64,000 bases of DNA from Echiichthys vipera (Eukaryota; Chordata; Actinopteri; Perciformes; Trachinidae). Under the pieces are notes generated by a model. It was given only the letters and a program-made list of their open reading frames with translations. It was not told the origin of the DNA and did not search any database. Below, piece by piece: positions 52,316 through 64,000 of this stretch. The DNA lies in the NCBI GenBank assembly GCA_963691815.1, contig OY829645.1:9603856-9667855 (forward strand). Reading direction: 5' to 3'. The position numbers were made by a program, and so were the translations under genes. Each line of letters opens with the position of its first letter. Positions within the stretch are counted from its first letter, which is position 1.

Positions 52316-52720
52316 AGGGGCCATCCACACGAACGCAGGTATTTTATATTGAAACCATGCGTTTCTATGCACGGTTTGGCCTTTCATGTGCACATAACTG
52401 CAGTTGTGGGCTCCTGAAACTGGAGTTTTTTGTAACCAGAGTCCAAGGTGAACTTTTTCCCAAGTCCAGTTTCAGCTGTCGTGTAGACAGGAAAACTAAT
52501 AAAAAACTCAATTTCTTGTCGACACTGTCTGACGTGACAATGTGCTACGGTAAACTTGTGGAGCACTCTAGACATGACCAGCTGACGGAGGCGGATTTTG
52601 CGGTTTTATGTGGACGGAGATATTTTTTTATCACACCGATGGTGTGGCCACAAATTCTTTTTTAGCTGGGGGCTATATAAGTTCGGTTTCAAAAATACCC
52701 GTGTTTGTGTGGTCTAGGCC
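52316..52720. mobile_element. MITE with imperfect terminal inverted repeats (~405 bp)
   Basis: Left end GGGGCCATCCACACGAACGC...TATTGAAACC and right end GGTTTCAAAAATACCCGTG...GTGTGGTCTAGGCC are inverted, with several mismatches. GTGGACGG-type words inside. No target duplication identified. Confidence 0.6.
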
Positions 52721-55700
52721 TGAACCCAACAGAGAGATACTCAACTACACAGTGCAGGACAAGAGGAAAATATTGTTTCTAAATGTGCAGTCTTCGTTTG
52801 ACAAGTCAGCAGACATGAACAACGGACTTCACATGATAATATTCAGAACTTGGATTGTTTTTTTAGTGTAAAAACACTTTGATTAATTTAATTAGTGTGT
52901 TCTAACAGACTAAAGAAATATAACAAAATAAATGTACATATATTTGGAATTTTAATATCTCACAGTAGTCACTACGTTTCATCTTCACCATTATGGTACG
53001 ACACCAGTAAATGTGAATGAATTATACTTTGACTGAATTGTGGAGACTCTGACCAGTCTAACGATGTGTAGCGTGTCCATTTTGACCAACGAATGAACCC
53101 TATATATTTGTATGCATAATCTAACCAGCACAGAGCAAGCTAGTAGTAGCTAGGCATGCTTTAAGAGGTTTAATACATCCAAACACATTGAGACCTGTGT
53201 TTATTTGTCAAAATATGAAGCCGCACCAGGTGAGCAAAAAAGACTGCGTTTAATTGAAGTTTTCTTTGGCTTTTCGCTTTGACACAAAAATCTTCTGCCA
53301 TTGTCATGTCAATAAACTCTCCTGTACAGTAGGTTGAATGTCTTGCGGTTTATAAATGACCAATGCCAGGTCCAAGCTGAGTTACAGCTTGGCTGGCTAA
53401 CAATAGCTTGCTTGCTAATGGTATCTCACTGAAACCTAAGCTGGCTGTGGCTCGGCTGCGAGGTATTAATCTGCCTTAGGTTACTTTTTGGCATTGGCTG
53501 AGGGAGTGATTTACAAACAGCAAATTTGTAAATCATTTTACAGCATTATACCAACATGATGCCAGTCAATTATGTTCAGTCTCATTGTTTTGCCTGAGAC
53601 TCGCTCGCTGCTATGGAGTATGTGAAAATGCTGGCACAAATAACAGGAGGCTGACTGTAGTTCACCAGTATGGCTAATAACAAGAGTTTTCTAAAAGTAA
53701 CAGGAGAACATCTCAGAGTACAGCTTCTTTAGCGGCTCATGCAGTTTGGCTCCAGATAGCAGGAGTCAGCTATTCTGAAAATAATGTATTTCCATAGCAA
53801 GAAGACTTGTAACATTAAACAGTGCTTGGTTACGACTGTTGGAGAGAGTTTTGTGTTTTGGTCTGAAGTGTCAATTTGTCACTTCTTCTACACCCACAAT
53901 TCACAATAATAGAGTGTATGGGGTAAAAGGGGATAGAGCACTCTTGTCTGCTACAGCTCCACTTTATGATTTAGGATAATAAGACTGGAGTATTTTTCCA
54001 TAAAAATCTGGAAGCTTAAAAGTGGAGCTGTGTGATTTCTCTGTGTAAAGACTGTTGCTTCCACTCAAATACACATACACACTCACATGTTGCAATTAGC
54101 TGGTGTTTCACTCCTCCTAATTTGGGCACTGGGCTGCTGAGGAGGGCAGTGGGTCAGAACACATAGACAGATGGCAGTGCCACCATCCTTCATCCCTCCC
54201 CCCATCCCTTCCCCATCTACCAGCCTTCTCTCTCCTCTCACTCCCTCAGGCGCCAATGTCCCGTCGTCTCGTACTGATGATGCATTGGCCCCTTGCACTC
54301 TAGCCAAGGTCACAAATGGATGCCGCCAATTACACTCCTCTGAGTGCTCTTCATTGGCCCACCAAAGTGACATAATGAAAGCAGCGTGCTGGCACAAGTG
54401 GATTTAATAATTCTTCCACGCACGAAGGGAATTTTGCTCTGCTATACTGTTATTATTAAAGGCCAAAAGAAAGGACAAGTTTATGGTGTATTATAACCAT
54501 ATCAGGCTGTGTGAGGATTCATGTTCTATTCCCAGTGGTATTAATTTAATTTTCTCTCAAATTAGAAATCCCTCTGTCTTTGAAGGTGGTGGGAGTCATT
54601 TATCTAATTTGCTTTAGCTGTCTAAATTATGACTTGCATACAAGCAATAGGGTTTAGGAGAATGTTTGGTGCTTTGCTTAATGTGACAGGAACTGTGTGA
54701 ATGAAACAAAGGACAGGCAATAATTAGCACGTTTTTTTCTCCTTTCTTCTAACATGTAGGAAAACAGGAGGGAAGCCTGATTCTCTCACTGACTGCATCA
54801 AACCTCCACCTTTGGGGACAGGTTTTGGTTAAACCTAATTTTCAGATTTTGTCACAGCAAGGTACAGGTGAAGCCAAAACACAAATGGATTGAAGCAAGA
54901 CTTGATTTGATACTGATTGACCTTCACCTGATTGACCTTCACCTTGATGAGAACTAGCTTTGAAGACAGAGGGTCCTGTAGCTCCAACAAAATGTTTTGC
55001 AGCAGTGAAGAGATTAAAGCCTTTGTTTGGCAGGGTGGGTGAAGGGACGAAGTGCTTCTCCTCAAGGACTCTAGGCTTGAAATTTAGTTTTTTACTGTTT
55101 CACTGCGTTCTGTTCATAACAGCAACACAAACCACCAATACCAGCTCTCCACGCGTCCCCATACTACCACCTCCACCGATTTCTCTCTTGCCCTCTCTAC
55201 CCCTAAACACGTCCACATCTCGGAGAGTGCCAAATGAAAAAGCTATCTGCCAACTTGAGATCTTGTTTTTGCTCGCTCAGAGACACACCACATATTTCCC
55301 TGGGCGGTGGTCAACTTTTCCTCCCCTATTACTTTTTCCACCTTTCCCCAGGACTCAATCTGACCTGTAGGTTCCCGGCTATGTGGACGCCTGCGGCCTG
55401 GCATTCATGTTGTGAACATGTATCAAATCAGCTATGACCGCCATTGCTTTTGATATGCACTGACGGTCGCACAGACAAACACAATCTATCTATCCCTAGC
55501 AGTGGTCATGGTGGGGTGAAAGAGGGGGTGCATGAGTCTGAAGTCAACATAGAAGAATTATGGGCTGTCTTGGAGAAAATGGAGTTTGCCTGCAGCACCT
55601 GCGTTGAATCCATACAGCCGACAACAATGTCACCTTTAAAAAGAAAAACTGTATAACTATAGAAGGAGTAAATGGCAGAATAGAGCAGATTCACAAAACC

Positions 55701-55851
55701 TCATCTCCACCCCAAATGACACAGTCCTAAATTTCAAGGGAAAAAGTGCTGCCATTATTCTACACCAAGTGTCTAAACACACACAATAAGTATACATTTT
55801 TTTATTGTACTATGGACCTTCCCTTGTTTCCTGAATAATATATAATAATTT

Positions 55852-55934
<83 letters not shown>

Positions 55935-56554
55935 TTATCTACATACACTCACTCAAACACTTACTCAAATTAAAACATGTGATTTGACAAACAAGCAGTT
56001 ATTAGTGACCCGTATCGGCCAGTGTTCATTTTGACAGACCTTTTAAATTTAGCCATATTCTTAGTCTATTAGATGATTAGATTAGCCACGTTGTATGTTG
56101 TTTTCCAGAGGGACACCTCAACCTCAGGTTAGCTGTGCTTCGGCAAGGGAATACATCTAGGCTCAGTTGAGCTAGCAACTAGTCCCGTCCCGTTCTTCCA
56201 TGAGCTACCCAGCTACCCCCCAATGCTACAATATTAAGACACAATATAGGCAAAAATGCCTGTATTTAAATGCATTGCTTGTTTTCTTAAATCAAACCAT
56301 GTTATAGAGTGTCTTCATGAATATATCAATAAAGTCCCTTTAGGTTAACATCAGATCACTGTATGTCATTTTACAGAGCAACATATTGCATTGTACCAGT
56401 GTACCAACTGTCTCGATGGCTTATTTGAGGTATATAAGTGCTAAAAAAAGACCATGGGATAATTTTACGCCGGAATTACACTTTTCTTCCCCAATATATG
56501 CTTTGTTTGAACTCAATCAAATCTTTCTTGACAGTGTCTAAATGCAGTGAGTTA
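52721..56554. other. Intron; candidate regulatory block 54240-54650, AT array
   Basis: 54240-54650 is unique sequence containing TTAATTTAATTTTCT, ATTTATCTAATTTGC and CATTGGCCC words, possibly conserved non-coding DNA. (TA)n at 55855-55921 followed by (AAT)n. No exon recognised, including no candidate signal-peptide exon. Confidence 0.35.
55855..55921. repeat. (TA)n microsatellite
   Basis: About 67 bp of TA followed by (AAT)n to about 55934. Confidence 0.95.
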
Positions 56555-57161
56555 GAGCGCACTCACACATACGGGTAAAGCCTAGCTCGTTTGACCAGTG
56601 TGAGTGCAACCACTCCGCGCCTAGCTGCGGCCAGCTGGCCGTCCACTGCCCGTTTGAGAGGGGTGGGCTTTTGTAAAGCGTGCTTGCACATGTACGAGCA
56701 CGAGCGTGCGCACGTGTATGAGCACGAGCACGACGCCTACGGCGGCTCTCACGTCATTTTATGTGCTCCTGTTCAGACATAGAAAAAAAAAAAAAAGACG
56801 GACCATGCGCGGACATTTAACAACAACAACAATGGTGGTCGAAAGGTTCACGTTGGTGTGATGCGGAGGTGGAGTGTTTACTGCAGATTTGGTCGGATTA
56901 AAATGTTCAAAAACAGTCGAACAAGACGCACAGAAACTCTGAGGTCTATGGAAAGATTTGTAAACAAAGCGACACATCGCGATGACGTCAATCAATGTGT
57001 GTGACATGTTATGGCTTGATGACGTATGGACAGGCAAGAAGCATTTGCGCGAGGCCCAGGCAGTGTGAGTACAAACGGGCTGGCCAGCGGGGGGAGAGGG
57101 AGGGGGGGACAGGTACCCTAAAGCACGGGGCGTGGTACGGACGGACAGTGTGAGTCCGCCC
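56555..57161 (+). mobile_element. PIF/Harbinger-type element, copy 2 (607 bp)
   Basis: Inverted relative to copy 1. Ends GAGCGCACTCACAC and GTGTGAGTCCGCCC, with TTA on both sides (56552-56554 and 57162-57164), matching the TWA duplication typical of PIF/Harbinger. The Myb/SANT-like remnant RWCDAEVECLLQIWSD lies on the plus strand at about 56846-56899, ended by a stop. Confidence 0.82.
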
Positions 57162-57167
57162 TTAAAT

Positions 57168-57420
57168 GATAAATGGACTTGTACTTATACAGTGCCTTTC
57201 TAGTCTTTTGACTACTCAAGGCGCTTTCACACTTGTCACATTCACCCATTCACACAGATATTCACACTGATGGCAGTGGACATCTACATACCATCTTATC
57301 TAACCATTCACACAACATTTACACAACAATGCGCAGCACGGGGAGCAATTTGGGGTTCAGTGTCTTGTCCAAGGACACGTCGACATGCGTACCGAAGGAG
57401 CCACAGCCGCCCCGTGATTA
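57168..57420 (+). repeat. Dispersed fish repeat, longer copy
   Basis: Begins ATAAATGGACTTGTACTTAT, continues with TCACATTCACCCATTCACAC, GCAATTTGGGGTTCAGTGTC and CCAAGGACACGTCG, and ends at AGCCACAGCCGCCCCG. A partial copy is at 34301-34450. The words are those of a very common fish interspersed repeat. Confidence 0.7.
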
Positions 57421-59232
57421 CTGCCATGTGATTGGTTGATTGGATATTTTTGTAAACAAGGAGTTGAACAGGTGTACCTAATGAAGTGGCCAGTGACTAC
57501 AAACACACGCACACACACACACACACAAGCACACGCACACACACACTCTCACACACACACACGCACACACACATTGATGGCACTGTCCAGACAGGGACTA
57601 TGACAGCTGAGTAATTATCTCATCAACACCTCCCTTCTCTAACAAGCGTTTCCTTCTCTTCTCGCCGCCTGTAAAGCTCCTCATCACCAGAGATGATAAA
57701 GCCTTCAGAGAGATGAGAGGAGCTCTGCCAAAACACAACCCTCTCTCCCTTATTTTCAGACACATATGCTCACACACACACACACACACACAGCCATCTT
57801 ATGTTCTTTCTAGTTTTGTTTTGCATTTGCTCCGCAGTGCTAACGCCAATTCCCCACTCTTCCATTAAGAGAACAAGTCCACATAAATTACAACCTCTCA
57901 CAAAAGCACTATCAGCTCTTGTTCATTCAAGGCAGAACCAACTAAATACAAAATTAATTGGAATAATAACCAGTGCTGCCTATTATTTTTCAGTTTTAAA
58001 AACAGTAATGCTGATGATAGCTAGTGATAGGTTTAAGGAAGTGTGCTGAACTAAATTAGACACGCGAAATGATAGGTGGAATATAATAAGGGTGTTCAAT
58101 GACTCATTTGATTTGCAAATTGTTAATTTGGTGCCTGTGAGCAAACAGAGGAGAAAGAAGCACAGAAGTAGGGGATCATGTTATTGCTACACACAAGGAC
58201 ACTCAAGTACACAAGCACGGCGGGTGCAAAAATAAAGTATTTTCAAGCATTTTCAGATCAAAACCATAAAACAAAAGTTTCAAGACCACAATTCCTTAGG
58301 TGTGACTGTGCTGCATGACATACTTTTAAAAGGGATGTTTTTATTTTGGCAAATAAGGATGTCACATAATGAGATACCATTTGAATCAAATGCCCATATT
58401 GCCATGACAGACCTGGGTTGAAATGGGTAAAGTATTTTCAATAGAAGATGGCATTTTTAAGAAAATACGCTCAATATCATTTTACAAAGATCATATCAAG
58501 AGAAGAGAGACAGTACATTTTAATGAATCTCTGTAAAGTCTGTTAAATATCCCTTGAGCTGTTAGTGTGGTTACGCAAAATTTTCCTTTAAGAGTCTGGT
58601 TTGTGTTTGACAAGATATACTGTAACAGTACATCGGAGTAGGAAGTCAGGAACAAGATTGTGTAGCTTTCTGGATGACAAATGGGCTGTAAATAAACCAC
58701 AACACATGGGGCAAAACGCCAAGCTGCAATCACACCCAATACATAACATATTTGTGTTGCTGCAACTGCTTTCTCCCAACCTCACATCCGTCACTACACA
58801 TTATGCCACCCCTGTATCCAATCGATGCACCCCTCATCCCACCCCCCCTCCTATACTTCAAAACACAGTATTTTTCCATGTTAAGTTGAGCCAAAGGTAT
58901 ACAGTATGAAATATTATTTTCTAGTTCCATGTACTGTTTTTTTTAAGTTATTTTGGGATCACTTTACTAGTACTGCTTAATTTGTTGTTGAAAATAGTGA
59001 TAAGTAGCCGACTAATGTAAGCACCATTGGTTGGTACTCCTGTCCCCCCTAATTTCTTGAGTCACAAGCCATCACTGAACTATATTCTAGACTTATGAAT
59101 AAGTTAAATTAATAAAGATTTATATGCTGCTTTTAAATTCTTAATAAAGGTGTTTTAAGCGAATAGTTTAATGGAGAACTAGTTAAATAAATTAAGTAAA
59201 AATATATGACTTCAGATTGCTTGTTACACTTG
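57421..59232. other. Intron with CA repeats
   Basis: GGTGTACCTAATGAAGTGGC at about 57472-57491 is a fragment of another common fish repeat. Imperfect CA tracts at 57503-57573 and 57770-57791. 57590-57760 may be conserved non-coding DNA (unproven). Confidence 0.35.
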
Positions 59233-59440
59233 GTTGGGCAGCAGTAGCTCAGTGCATAGGTGACTCGACTGGGAACCGGAGGGTCGCTGGTTCGACCGGG
59301 GTTCGAGTCCCTGTGAGGACCGAACCCCCAACTGCTCGGAGCGCCGGTCCACTGGCAGCCCCCTCATTCTAGCATCTCTCCATTAATTGCATGTCCTGTT
59401 TGTGCATTAAGTCCAAGTAATTGGTTCCTATAAAGATGCA
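59233..59440 (+). mobile_element. tRNA-derived SINE, second family, copy 2
   Basis: Starts TTGGGCAGCAGTAGCTCAGT; the A-box region TAGCTCAGTGCATAGG is followed by a doubled B box (GGTTCGACC then GGTTCGAGTCC). The body has CACTGGCAGCCCCCTCATTC and GCATCTCTCCATTAAT. Related copy at 21791-21930. Confidence 0.78.
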
Positions 59441-62400
59441 AATCTTTAACAACAAGCAAATACTGTACAAAGTTTCTTTTTTTTAAAGGCTCAGTAAATT
59501 CCTAAAACATCTGGTCACCATAGTACAGGAGGAAATAGCGTATTTGTTGGGGACTTCTTTCAGTCTGGAGACTGGCATTTTGGCTGTCACCATCTTAGTT
59601 TTGCTGCTGGGGAGGAGTGCTAAACAACTTCAGGGTGCCCATATATGTCGTTTTTATAGTCGTTGAAAAGTTACCAGCTAATGCTAGCCTTATCTGGCCT
59701 ACGTTAGCTTGATCATTTTCAGATGACCACAATATTACAATTAACTTAAATGAAGTGAAAACAAACTGTGAGGGGGTCAAAGAATTTCACTCTGACAACA
59801 CCCAAGAGCCACTTCACAGCTAAATAGGACATAATTTACTAAATGAACATCATGCTTTATTGAATAAGACTTGAAACTAGTGATTGAGACCATAAGCTCA
59901 TTAGGAAAATGTTTACTAAGGTAATAAATCAAGTCAGAAGTAGGCTCATTTTCTATTGACGTCTATACAATCTGACTTTTTATGTGGAGTCACCCCCTGC
60001 TGATTTAATTCAGATTTAAGGCACTTCCGCATTAGCTTCCCTTTTCAGACCCCGAAGCTGCATCCATCGGCTGTAAATCATACAGTCTCATTTCCATACA
60101 TCTCATTTAAAATGTGGAGCTAAAATTGCGGTTTGGTCATTAGTCTTGCATTGTTTCATCTTTGCTGTTCATCTTTTGCTTTACTTGTTGCAGCAGTGGT
60201 CTTTTTCCCCACTGGGATAATTAAAACTTCATCATGTTACCTCTACACCTACACTAACCTTCTTCCCTCCTCCTCTTCCTCCTTGTCTCATCTTTCTCCA
60301 AACTCTCCCTGAAGTTTTTCTCCCCAGAGGCCCTTCTTTTCTCCTTGTGTCTCTATTGTGGTGTAAGCATTTTGTTCTTGGCACAGTGAAAGCAGTACAG
60401 ACATGTGTTGCATGGTACAGTGTCCAGTTTCTTTATTATTCCAGAAACAAAAAATCCAAACACTTAATAAATGAGGTTTTTAACACCTAATATCCACTAA
60501 AACATAACCCTTGAGGACTTTACAGGCTAAAAACACAACAAAGCAGGATGCTTTCTTTACCCCAGCAGACAGCTAACGAAGATTGAAGACCTGATTTGTT
60601 AGGTGCAACCTGTTTTCATCCCAACTCGTCACATACTGTACGGCTGCTTTGTCAGAATGAAAACATGGCTGGTAAATGTGTTTCTAGCCTTATTCCACAG
60701 TAATAGGTCACATGCTTGATACTTGCTTGATGAAATCCTTACCTGGCTCATACATTTTTGATTTGTTGATTTTGCCAGATCAGTGCTTCAGGAGTGCAGC
60801 ACAGAATTCTAATATGTTTGAGTTTACTGCTTAATCAATATCAAGCAAACATGGGAAGAATTATATGACCACATTGTGCTTGTTTATAACTAACTATTAG
60901 AAAAACATTTAAGACATTTAAAACATTTAAGTTTCAATTACAGTACTGAACAGGGACTGAAACTCATCTCACTGCATCACCAAAGCTGTACATGGATAAA
61001 GAAAATACACACATATCCAAAAACAGTACTTACATTGCAACATCCATTCATGGATATGCTGTTTCTTTAACCTATGTATTATTTTTACACTGGAGACACA
61101 ACAGCACATATCATCATCACTGCCAAGGCATCCAAAATTGTTATGAAAATGTGACATGGAAGGATGCACCACACAACTTTTTCCATAATATCAGCAAAAA
61201 ATGCACTAGAGACTGCACTTCACAATAAATAAATAAACTACAGCAAAAAAACAACAGCAACAGTATAATACACTGTCAACATGCCCCAGTTCACCCCGTT
61301 CCAAAATGACAATATTAGGTCAGAAAGAGTGGGCAGTGGAGGGTCTGCTCCTCTGCTGGAGTGGTGTCGAAATGACTGGATTTACACTGGCCAGAGTTCT
61401 CCAGCACAATCCCACATATCTTATTTTAGCAGGTGCTCCCAGGCTGGAGCATGGTACCCTGCTTTGTATTTCCCTGCAAGGCATAGTGTTTGCTGCATGA
61501 TGGAGGGTGGAGGATGCTCAGGGCCAGCGAGGCTCATCCTTTCCCAGGGGAGAGGAGTGAATACTTGGCAATACTGCTGCCCAGGCCTGCTTGGTTCCCT
61601 TGGGACAACATCCAGAGAGGTATAGACGTAGCGGAAAAGAAGCATACAGCTATTTATAGAGCGAGTAAAGAGTAGAGGTGAGGAAAGAAAGTGAGGGGGA
61701 GTGAGAAAGATGAAAACAAGAAGATAAATAGAAAAGTCTGTCGGCACATGACAGTGTGATTTCTGCAGCAGATAGCGTACACAGAGATCTGGGTTGACGA
61801 TATCTGCAACACCTGCTGAACAGAGCAGAGCCCTTGACTTTTTGCATGTCCTGCTGTTGCATAAGCTAACAGAGTAGGCCTCAACTTATTGATTCATGAT
61901 AGAGAGAGTTCATGCAGAGGTTATGCTCTACTGAAAGGGAGTAAGAAGGAGCAGAGAGAATAGTTGAGTCAAGACAACAGTGATATTTTATCAATACAGA
62001 CTTGGCTCTCAGTCCAGAGATCTTTGTGATGTTTCTGTACAAGCCCAGTTTTCCCTCTGCCTTCCTCCTTAATAAATAAAATGACTTTTATTCTTTATTT
62101 ATTTTCTTGCTCTCTGCCTGCTCCTCCTGCGGCTCCCGTGCTGTCAGCTCGCTTCAGCCTGCATGCTGCATGTATGTCTCTATTTCACACTTATGCCCTT
62201 TAATCATTTTCATCGTTTCAGAGAGATGACATTTTACATAAAGAGCTCTTATCATCACTGGCTTATGCTTAATGATGAATGGTGATAATTACTGTCAGTC
62301 AGTGTGTCTCATAAGCCATGGTCATATCACTATTTCTGCTCTGAAGTGTGCATGCTTAAAGAGAAAGTGTGGAATATCCATAGATAGATAAGATGAAGTA

Positions 62401-64000
62401 GGCCTAAATTATACCATACCTGGTCATGACTCCACTTAAGTTACACATAAAATATGTCAATTAAAGCAGTGGTTCCCAACCCCCGGGACTGATTTAACAC
62501 AGTTATATGACTTAATAGAGGCTAGTCTATTGTGCAGTAATAACTTGCCGCTGTCTTTCCAGTCAAACCAAGAGGTGATGGGAATTACGGCTGTTTTATG
62601 GGAGCTGTGGCTCTGTTTCTTTAATAATAGGATATTGGTTCTAGATTAAAACTTAAAGATCATAATAATTTATTTTTGTGTGTACTGACTAGGTATAGCA
62701 GCACTAAATTACTTATATTGCCAGAACAGATAATTCTGATTTTGACCTATGATTGGTACATATGTGTGCACATGTTAGGGATAATGTAGAGCGTGGAGGT
62801 CATTATTGTGAATTAAACACTGACAGGGTGAATACCCTGAAGGGGTTTAATTCACAATACATTACACCTACTTTATCCCACCTATTACATGGTTACTTAC
62901 TAAGAAATCAATAATTTGATGGAAAGTATTAATTTAAAAATATCTTTATGATTAAAAAAAATGTTCATCCAGAGTCTATTATCAGAACTGCAACAGTTAT
63001 TCAAAATAACAGACTGTAGAATGCCGTAACTGAACAATCAGAATCGAGTGTTCAACAAAACCGTGTAATAAATAGCAATTTAATTATTTAGTGCAATTAT
63101 GCTTAACCTTACAGTACATTTTCCAAAATACCATAATTTTACATTGTTTGGTATAAAACCCTCAATGTAAAAACATCAAACATTATTACGTGTCACTGCC
63201 CAAGTTATTTATTTGTTGTAAGAAATAAAAAAGTGTTAAAGCATCTTCCTATTATTCTGTCTTGTATAAATTAACAAAGAAAGAAAAAAAAGAAATTGTC
63301 AACACAGCCGACACATTACTTGAGCCTACTACAAAATAATACTGATTTTGATGGAACAGTACTGTGCATTTTTAGCAATTGAAAAATGTTAGAAGCTATT
63401 GATATATAACTTTTTTTAAAAATAAATAATTTAATGTAATATAATTTACTGTTAATAAAATAGACCATAGTAGAACCATTTCTCTGATTGCAAGTTAGGT
63501 TAGCAGAATATCTGATATCTAATGTGAAAGAAATAATCAATTGTTTAGATAATTAATGCAGATTGTAGTCTAATTTTTAATATTTTCATATTATCTACGC
63601 TACGTACTTATAAATAAAGCATGCTAATTTAGCTAAATTCTCATAAGCTAAAACAAAACGTTAGCATGAAGCACCAATCCAGTAGAGCTTTCTTTCTCTG
63701 CGCGACCTAAATCACTGGGTCCAGGCCAAGTGTAATTTGTCAAAATTCCTGCAGACTGGAATCGAATTGGACCTTTTTCATTTTAATTGAAGACCTTAAA
63801 GGCTGTGTAATGTCATGAATAATGTATGGCCTGTGAACCCGTTTGTGACTGCCATCTTCGGGTTATCTGTTCAATTAAACGACCTAAAACGAGTTTGGAC
63901 AGAAACTATGTGGGCTCATAGGGTCGGGCCTGATCGTGGCTCTACAATCCAGTAATCCCCTGTGGATAATAGGTCATGATTGTGATTAATGAGCGTTCTC
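59441..64000. other. Intron 1 sequence, no exon recognised
   Basis: No repeat ends are defined. 62160-62340 (many ATCATT/TTAAT words) and 63700-64000 look like unique, possibly conserved non-coding DNA. EPHA8 exon 1 (signal peptide, phase-1 donor) was searched for by eye and not found. Confidence 0.35.

Noticed and set aside
54083..54397. Minus-strand ORF as EPHA8 exon 1 with signal peptide
   Set aside because: No hydrophobic leader followed by a phase-1 donor; the sequence looks like unique non-coding DNA.

Overview
The window is vertebrate genomic DNA, almost certainly from a teleost fish. It has spliced coding exons with GT-AG junctions, long (CA)n/(TG)n microsatellites, tRNA-headed SINEs, and many fish-type transposons: RTE, L2/CR1-group and R2-group LINEs, a Penelope-like element, Tc1, hAT, PIF/Harbinger and LTR remnants. 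I see no prokaryotic feature.

Only one host gene is recognisable: an Eph receptor tyrosine kinase on the minus strand, best matched to EPHA8. Five coding exons are visible, in transcription order 49244-49180, 15788-15735, 12583-12440, 10347-10198 and 7040-6725. They encode the ephrin-binding domain and the start of the Cys-rich region. The signal-peptide exon should lie beyond 64000. The fibronectin, transmembrane, kinase and SAM exons should lie before position 1. So essentially the whole window is one gene's introns. The four downstream exons are 54, 144, 150 and 316 bp and total exactly 664 bp. From memory, that is the size of the single canonical exon 3 of vertebrate EPH genes. Here it is cut by three phase-0 introns of 2-3 kb, which is the main gene-structure oddity.

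Layout. 1-2400: retroviral-type remnant with a 3' LTR, then a truncated SINE. 3145-4379: solo LTR with a 4-bp target duplication. 4951-6185: hAT element with a perfect 8-bp duplication. 6725-15788: four EPHA8 exons; each intervening intron carries transposon debris (Harbinger, hAT MITE, foldback element, Tc1). 15789-49179: a 33.4-kb intron with MITEs, two minisatellites, LINEs, a nested LINE/DNA-transposon block (25.5-27.8 kb), a nested Harbinger/MITE block (30.5-31.7 kb), a complete SINE (33.6-34.0 kb), an R2-group LINE relic (34.9-37.0 kb) and a four-layer stack (42.0-47.9 kb). 49180-49244: EPHA8 exon 2. 49245-64000: upstream intron with MITEs, a third Harbinger copy, a SINE and several long stretches without recognisable repeats that may hold enhancers.

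Most unusual items: the split ligand-binding exon; a 26-unit, indel-free 42-bp minisatellite made from an L2 reverse-transcriptase reading frame; a hammerhead-ribozyme-like fold in the tail of the Penelope-like element; and a SINE whose 3' tail matches that of an RTE-type LINE in the same window.
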